Assembly (NCBI RefSeq): GCF_014641735.1 | Contig: NZ_BMIH01000003.1 | Coordinates: 496,001-560,000 of the forward strand | Reading direction: 5' to 3' | DNA length: 64,000 nucleotides | Source: Sphingomonas metalli | GTDB taxonomy: Bacteria; Pseudomonadota; Alphaproteobacteria; Sphingomonadales; Sphingomonadaceae | Shown: positions 59,981-64,000 of the stretch, piece by piece | How positions within the stretch are numbered: position 1 is the stretch's first letter | How the letters are laid out: each line of letters opens with the position of its first letter | Position numbers and translations under genes: made by a program | Notes under the pieces: generated by a model | Told to the model about the DNA's origin: nothing | Database searches by the model: none | Seen by the model: the letters and a program-made list of their open reading frames with translations, nothing else

Positions 59981-61622
59981 CGGCCGGCTGGACGAAGCTG
60001 GTCGCCGGCGGCGTCCCTTCCGCCGCGGGCGCCGGCGGATCGATGACCGGCTCGACATCGGCGGCATCGCGCCGGGAGACGCGGATCGCCTCTTCCGGCG
60101 TGGTCAGCCCGGCGACCACCAGATCGCGTGCCGCCGCGGCGAGGTTGGGCGTGCGGGCAAAGGCATGGGCCGCGATCGCCGCCTCGTCGCCGCCCTCGTT
60201 GATCAGGCGGCGGATCGTATCGTCGACCCGTACCGCCTCGAACACGCCCACCCGCCCCTTGAAGCCGGTATGGTTGCACTGCTCGCAGCCGACGGGTTCG
60301 TAGATGGTGGCGCTGGCGGGAACGCCCAGCAGGGTCGCGGGCGTGTCGCCGGTGCGTGCGCGGCCGCGCGTCGCGCTCCGCCCCGCCGCTGGCACGGCGC
60401 GACGGCAGTTCGGGCACAGCCGGCGCACCAGCCGCTGGGCGATCACCGCGCGGAGCGTGGAGGCGAGCAGGAACGGCTCGACCTTCATGTCGCGCATCCG
60501 GGTGATCGCGCCGACCGCGTCGTTGGTATGCACCGTCGACAGGACGAGGTGACCGGTCAGCGAGGCCTGCACGGCGATCTCGGCCGTCTCGCGATCGCGG
60601 ATCTCGCCGACCATCACCACGTCGGGATCCTGGCGCAGGATCGCACGCAACCCGGCGGCGAAGGTCAGCCCGACCTTGGCATTGACCTGGGTCTGGCCGA
60701 CTCCCTCCACCGCATATTCGACCGGATCCTCGACCGTCAGGATGTTGCGGCTGCCGTCGTTGAGCAGGCGCAGCGCGGCGTAGAGACTCGTCGTCTTGCC
60801 CGAACCGGTCGGGCCGGTGACGAGGATGATCCCGTTCGGCTCGGCCAGCGCGCCCTTCAGCAGCGCATACATCGCCGGGGTCATGCCGAGCGCGTCGAGG
60901 TCGATGCCGGCATTCTCCTTGTCGAGGATACGCAGCACCACCCGCTCGCCGGCGCGGCTCGGCAGGGTCGAGACGCGCACGTCGAGCAGCTTGCCGCCCA
61001 GCGTCAGGCCCATGCGTCCGTCCTGCGGCACGCGCCGCTCGGCGATATCCAGCCGTGCCATCACCTTGATGCGGCTGACCACGACAGGCGCGACGTGCGG
61101 CGGCATGCGCAGCGTCTCGCGCAGCACGCCATCGATCCGCATTCGTACGACGAGACCCGTCTCATAGGGCTCGATATGGATATCCGACACGCCGTTGCGC
61201 GCGGCATCGGCGATGATCCCGTTGATCAGCCGGATGGCGGGCGCATCGTCCGCCGTGTCGAGCAGATCCTCCGCGGTCGGGATCCCTTCCGCCAGCTCGT
61301 CCAGCTCGTTGCCCATGCCCACGGCCGCGAGCGCGCGCGCCTGCCCGTCCATCGCATAGGCGTCGGAGAGCAGCCGGTCGAAGCCCGGCTGGTCGACGGG
61401 CTCGATCGCGAAGGGCTGTGCCAGGAAGCGGCGCACCTCGATCAGCACGCGCGGATCGGCGCCTTCGCGCAATGCCACGGTCAGCGGTCCCTCCGGCTCG
61501 CCGGGCCGCACCGCCACACCATATTTGCGCGCGAAGCCATAGGGCAGGACGAGCTGCGGCACGACCGCGCGCTCGCCGTCCGCGGCGGGCGGAACGATTG
61601 GGTCGTCGGTCGCCGGGGTCAT
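59973..61622 (-). CDS. gspE: Type II secretion ATPase GspE
   Basis: Hexameric cytoplasmic motor, 549 residues. Walker A GPTGSGKTTS, Asp box and His box (LVLSTVHTNDA), and the tetracysteine zinc motif (CPNC, CEQC) all present. Overlaps gspD by 4 bases. Confidence 0.96.
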   Translation of the reverse strand: MTPATDDPIVPPAADGERAVVPQLVLPYGFARKYGVAVRPGEPEGPLTVALREGADPRVLIEVRRFLAQPFAIEPVDQPGFDRLLSDAYAMDGQARALAAVGMGNELDELAEGIPTAEDLLDTADDAPAIRLINGIIADAARNGVSDIHIEPYETGLVVRMRIDGVLRETLRMPPHVAPVVVSRIKVMARLDIAERRVPQDGRMGLTLGGKLLDVRVSTLPSRAGERVVLRILDKENAGIDLDALGMTPAMYALLKGALAEPNGIILVTGPTGSGKTTSLYAALRLLNDGSRNILTVEDPVEYAVEGVGQTQVNAKVGLTFAAGLRAILRQDPDVVMVGEIRDRETAEIAVQASLTGHLVLSTVHTNDAVGAITRMRDMKVEPFLLASTLRAVIAQRLVRRLCPNCRRAVPAAGRSATRGRARTGDTPATLLGVPASATIYEPVGCEQCNHTGFKGRVGVFEAVRVDDTIRRLINEGGDEAAIAAHAFARTPNLAAAARDLVVAGLTTPEEAIRVSRRDAADVEPVIDPPAPAAEGTPPATSFVQPADG

Positions 61623-63859
61623 TTGCGGTCCGGCCGGATCGACATGCTCGGCTGCCCCTGGCGGGGCACGGCGATGTTCGGATCCTCGATATTGCCCGGC
61701 AGCGGCGCCGACGGGATCGGCGGCGCGGCATTCATATAGTCGCGGACCAGCTGGTCGATCGACGGCTCCACGCCCGGCTGCGCATAGCCCTGCGTGGCGC
61801 GCAGATAACCGTAGCGTTGCTCGGTCACCCGCCGGCTGTCCTCGGGCGTGCGCAGGATGGTCGGCCGGATGAAGACCATAAGGTTGGTCTTGGTCCGGCT
61901 ACGCGCCTTGGACTTGAAGAGGTTGCCGAGCACGGGAATGTCGCCGAGCAGCGGGATCTTCTCGATCGTCCGCCGCTCCGCATCGTCGAGCAGCCCGCCG
62001 ATCACGGTGATCTGCCCGTCGTCGGGCGTGAAGACGTTTTCGAACGCGCGCTTGTTGAGGATCAGCTCCTGGTTGCTCGCCGAGACCGGCCCGGCGATCG
62101 AGCTAACCTCGAGCCGGACGTGGAGCTTCAGCGATCCGCCTGCATTGACCTGCGGCTTCACGTCGAGCTGGATACCGACATTCTGCCGCTGCACCGTGCG
62201 GAAGCTGTTGTCGAAATTGTTCGACAGCGCCTGTCCCGTCGTCACCGGGATCTCCTGCCCGACCAGGCTATGCGCCTGCTGGTTGTCGAGCGTGATGATG
62301 TGCGGCACCTGCAGCAGGTTGGAGGTGTTGTCGCTCTTCACCGCGTTGATGATCGCACCGAAGATCGTGTCGCCCACCCTGCCGCCCCAGCCGGCGAAGC
62401 CGCCGCTGGTGCCCAGGATCGAGCTGATCGCCGACTGGGTCAGCTGATCGGTCGCCGCATTGGGCGTGGTGGTCGTCGTCCGCGTACCGTCGGTGCCGAT
62501 CACGGTCGTGGTCTGACCGCCGATATAGCGCGCGCCGACGGCACCTGCGATCTGGAGGATGTTGGGCGCGGTGTTGGTATAGGTGGACGCCGCGAAGGCG
62601 CCACCCGACAGGTTGCCCAGCAGGAACTGCGCGCCGAGCCGCTTGACCGTGGAATCCGAGACCTCGGCGATGATCGCCTCGATCAGCACCTGCTCGCGCC
62701 GGGTGTCGAGCTGGCGCGTGACCTCGGCGAGCTGCCGCTGGATGTCGGCGGGCGCCGCGATGACGATTGCGTTCGCGCCGGTGAAGCGCGTCACGACCGC
62801 CTGCGTGCGGCTGCCCACCGACGAGATCGGCGCCTGCTGGCCGTTGGCCAGCGTCGTACCGCCGCCCCCGCCACTGGTCGGCACCGGATTGGACGGCTGG
62901 ATGATCTGCGGCGTGATCTGGCCGCTGCTCGTGCCCGTCGTTCCATTGGTGGTCTGGAAGCTGCCGCGCGACAGCGTGGTCTCCTGCACCGGATCGGGCG
63001 TCTGCCCCACCAGGCGCTGAAGTACCGGCAGCAGCTGCTCGGCATCGGCGTTTTCGAGGAAGACGACCTTGATCTCGGTCCCGCTCTGCGCCTTGCGGTC
63101 GAGATCGACCGCGATCTGCGCCAGCCGCGTGACGCTCGACGGGTCGCCGCGAAGACCGATCGAGTTAGAGCTTTCGATCGGCACGACGGATACGCTACCC
63201 GGTGCCACCGAGGCACCGCCGCCGCCGGTGCTCGAGCCGCCCCCGGCCAGCGCCTGAAGCGCCGTGGCGATCTCGCGCGCGGACGCGTTGCGCAGCGTGA
63301 CGACGCGGGTCGCGGCACCATCCGTATCCACCCGCCGCAGCACCTCGCGGATGCGGCGGATATTGTCGGCGAAGTCGACCACGACGATGCTGTTGCCGCC
63401 GCGATTGGCGGTGACCGACCCTTGCGCGCTGACCAGTGGGCGCACCGTCTCCACCGCGCTCTGCGCGTCGATCGAGCGCAGGCGGACGATCTCGGTGACG
63501 AAGCTGTTGCGCTGGGCCCCGGCGCTGCCGATGCGGCTCGGCTGCGCGGCGGCATTGTCGAGCGGCTGGACGCGCAGCACGCCGTTGCCGGTCGGCACCG
63601 CGACCAGCCCGTTGGCGCGCAGCGTCGACAGGAACACCTCGAAATATTCCGATCGCGACAGCGGCCGGTCGGTGACCACCGTCACCTTCCCCGCCACCCG
63701 CGCATCGACGATGAAGGTGCGGCCCGTCACCCGGGCCGCATCGGCGATGAAGGCCCGGATGTCGGCATCGCGGACGTTGAGCGTCAGCTGCGCGGCGACG
63801 GGCGCTGCCACCGCCAGCGCGGCGGCGAGAACAGGCAGGGAAAGCGAGGAACGGATCAT
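61619..63859 (-). CDS. gspD: Type II secretion outer-membrane secretin GspD
   Basis: Outer-membrane ring protein of 746 residues: signal peptide (AAPVAAQ), N0-N3 domains, Gly/Ser-rich loops (GGGSSTGGGGAS) and the secretin C-domain (LLQVPHIITLDNQQAHSLVGQEIPV). Overlaps gspC by 4 bases. Confidence 0.95.
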   Translation of the reverse strand: MIRSSLSLPVLAAALAVAAPVAAQLTLNVRDADIRAFIADAARVTGRTFIVDARVAGKVTVVTDRPLSRSEYFEVFLSTLRANGLVAVPTGNGVLRVQPLDNAAAQPSRIGSAGAQRNSFVTEIVRLRSIDAQSAVETVRPLVSAQGSVTANRGGNSIVVVDFADNIRRIREVLRRVDTDGAATRVVTLRNASAREIATALQALAGGGSSTGGGGASVAPGSVSVVPIESSNSIGLRGDPSSVTRLAQIAVDLDRKAQSGTEIKVVFLENADAEQLLPVLQRLVGQTPDPVQETTLSRGSFQTTNGTTGTSSGQITPQIIQPSNPVPTSGGGGGTTLANGQQAPISSVGSRTQAVVTRFTGANAIVIAAPADIQRQLAEVTRQLDTRREQVLIEAIIAEVSDSTVKRLGAQFLLGNLSGGAFAASTYTNTAPNILQIAGAVGARYIGGQTTTVIGTDGTRTTTTTPNAATDQLTQSAISSILGTSGGFAGWGGRVGDTIFGAIINAVKSDNTSNLLQVPHIITLDNQQAHSLVGQEIPVTTGQALSNNFDNSFRTVQRQNVGIQLDVKPQVNAGGSLKLHVRLEVSSIAGPVSASNQELILNKRAFENVFTPDDGQITVIGGLLDDAERRTIEKIPLLGDIPVLGNLFKSKARSRTKTNLMVFIRPTILRTPEDSRRVTEQRYGYLRATQGYAQPGVEPSIDQLVRDYMNAAPPIPSAPLPGNIEDPNIAVPRQGQPSMSIRPDRK

Positions 63860-64000
63860 TTCTTGGGGGCCGCTATCGTGATGGCGAGCGGCAGCGTGTC
63901 CTGTCCGCGCTCGACGGTGATGGGAATGTTGCCGCCGCCGGCGAATTCGGCGGCGATACGGTCGATGTCGCCGGGGCCGGTGACCGGCCGCCCGCCGATC
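63856..64000 (-). CDS. gspC: Type II secretion protein GspC, C-terminal fragment
   Basis: Only the last 47 codons are inside the window: the PDZ/HR-type end (GGRPVTGPGDIDRIAAEF, then NIPITVERGQDTLPLAITI). The stop overlaps the gspD start as ATGA. Gene continues past the window edge. Confidence 0.75.
   Translation of the reverse strand, partial: IGGRPVTGPGDIDRIAAEFAGGGNIPITVERGQDTLPLAITIAAPKK

Noticed and set aside
62850-63260. Gly/Ser-rich blocks in gspD as repeats or a CRISPR-like array
   Set aside because: They are flexible loops between secretin N-domains, in frame, without regular spacers.

Overview
The window looks like ordinary chromosome of a high-GC alphaproteobacterium of the order Sphingomonadales, most likely Sphingomonas sensu stricto. 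Pointers are the ChpT phosphotransferase, the rluD-rpoH pair, a short SRP RNA, a PLP decarboxylase/ligase/acyl-carrier trio of the type that accompanies exosortase A, and an ornithine-decarboxylase-like gene beside a deoxyhypusine-synthase-like gene (Sphingomonas sensu stricto typically contains sym-homospermidine). Nearly all neighbouring genes overlap by 4 bases (ATGA or GTGA). No prophage, insertion sequence, integron or CRISPR array was seen.

Layout. 0-3 kb: mtaB, ftsY, yciB. 3-8 kb: sodB, then a divergent envelope-stress locus. pspF is on the minus strand; a clear sigma-54 promoter at 4899-4915 faces right into a 47-residue secreted peptide gene, pspA, pspB, pspC and five further small genes. 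Each of the five encodes one N-terminal membrane segment plus a coiled coil, and four end in the same tail (ERIVTD, spacer, EI-x-x-LR) that also closes PspC. This expanded Psp locus is the most interesting thing here. 8-14 kb: sufE, a J-domain/ferredoxin pair, a SulP transporter with carbonic anhydrase, a TPR/TonB-C protein and RNase P RNA. 14-21 kb: amidase, then a chemotaxis operon (cheR, B, Y, W, A) headed by chpT and a JAMM peptidase. 21-28 kb: rluD, rpoH, a flavin oxidase, mtgA, a CAP protein, ybaB, dnaX and SRP RNA.

28-36 kb: ferredoxin, two cysteine desulfurases, an alpha/beta hydrolase lacking its nucleophile serine, a threonine dehydratase, and the polyamine pair with a possible regulatory leader. 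36-40 kb: MAPEG protein, a sphingomonad-type palindromic repeat, the exosortase-A-associated trio without an exosortase, and trxB. 40-44 kb: an FdhF/YdeP molybdoenzyme with mobA and fdhD, whose 3' end runs antisense into tRNA-Met. 44-47 kb: 2'-5' RNA ligase-like protein, kup and a DUF3072 protein. 47-52 kb: cytochrome c maturation operon ccmC-D-E-F-G-H-I without ccmA/ccmB. 52-53.5 kb: Leu/Glu-type dehydrogenase and tRNA-His. 53.5-64 kb: a complete type II secretion operon gspC(partial)-D-E-F-G-H-I-J-K-L-M-N, all on the minus strand.

Functional calls rest on motifs read by eye; no database search was run.
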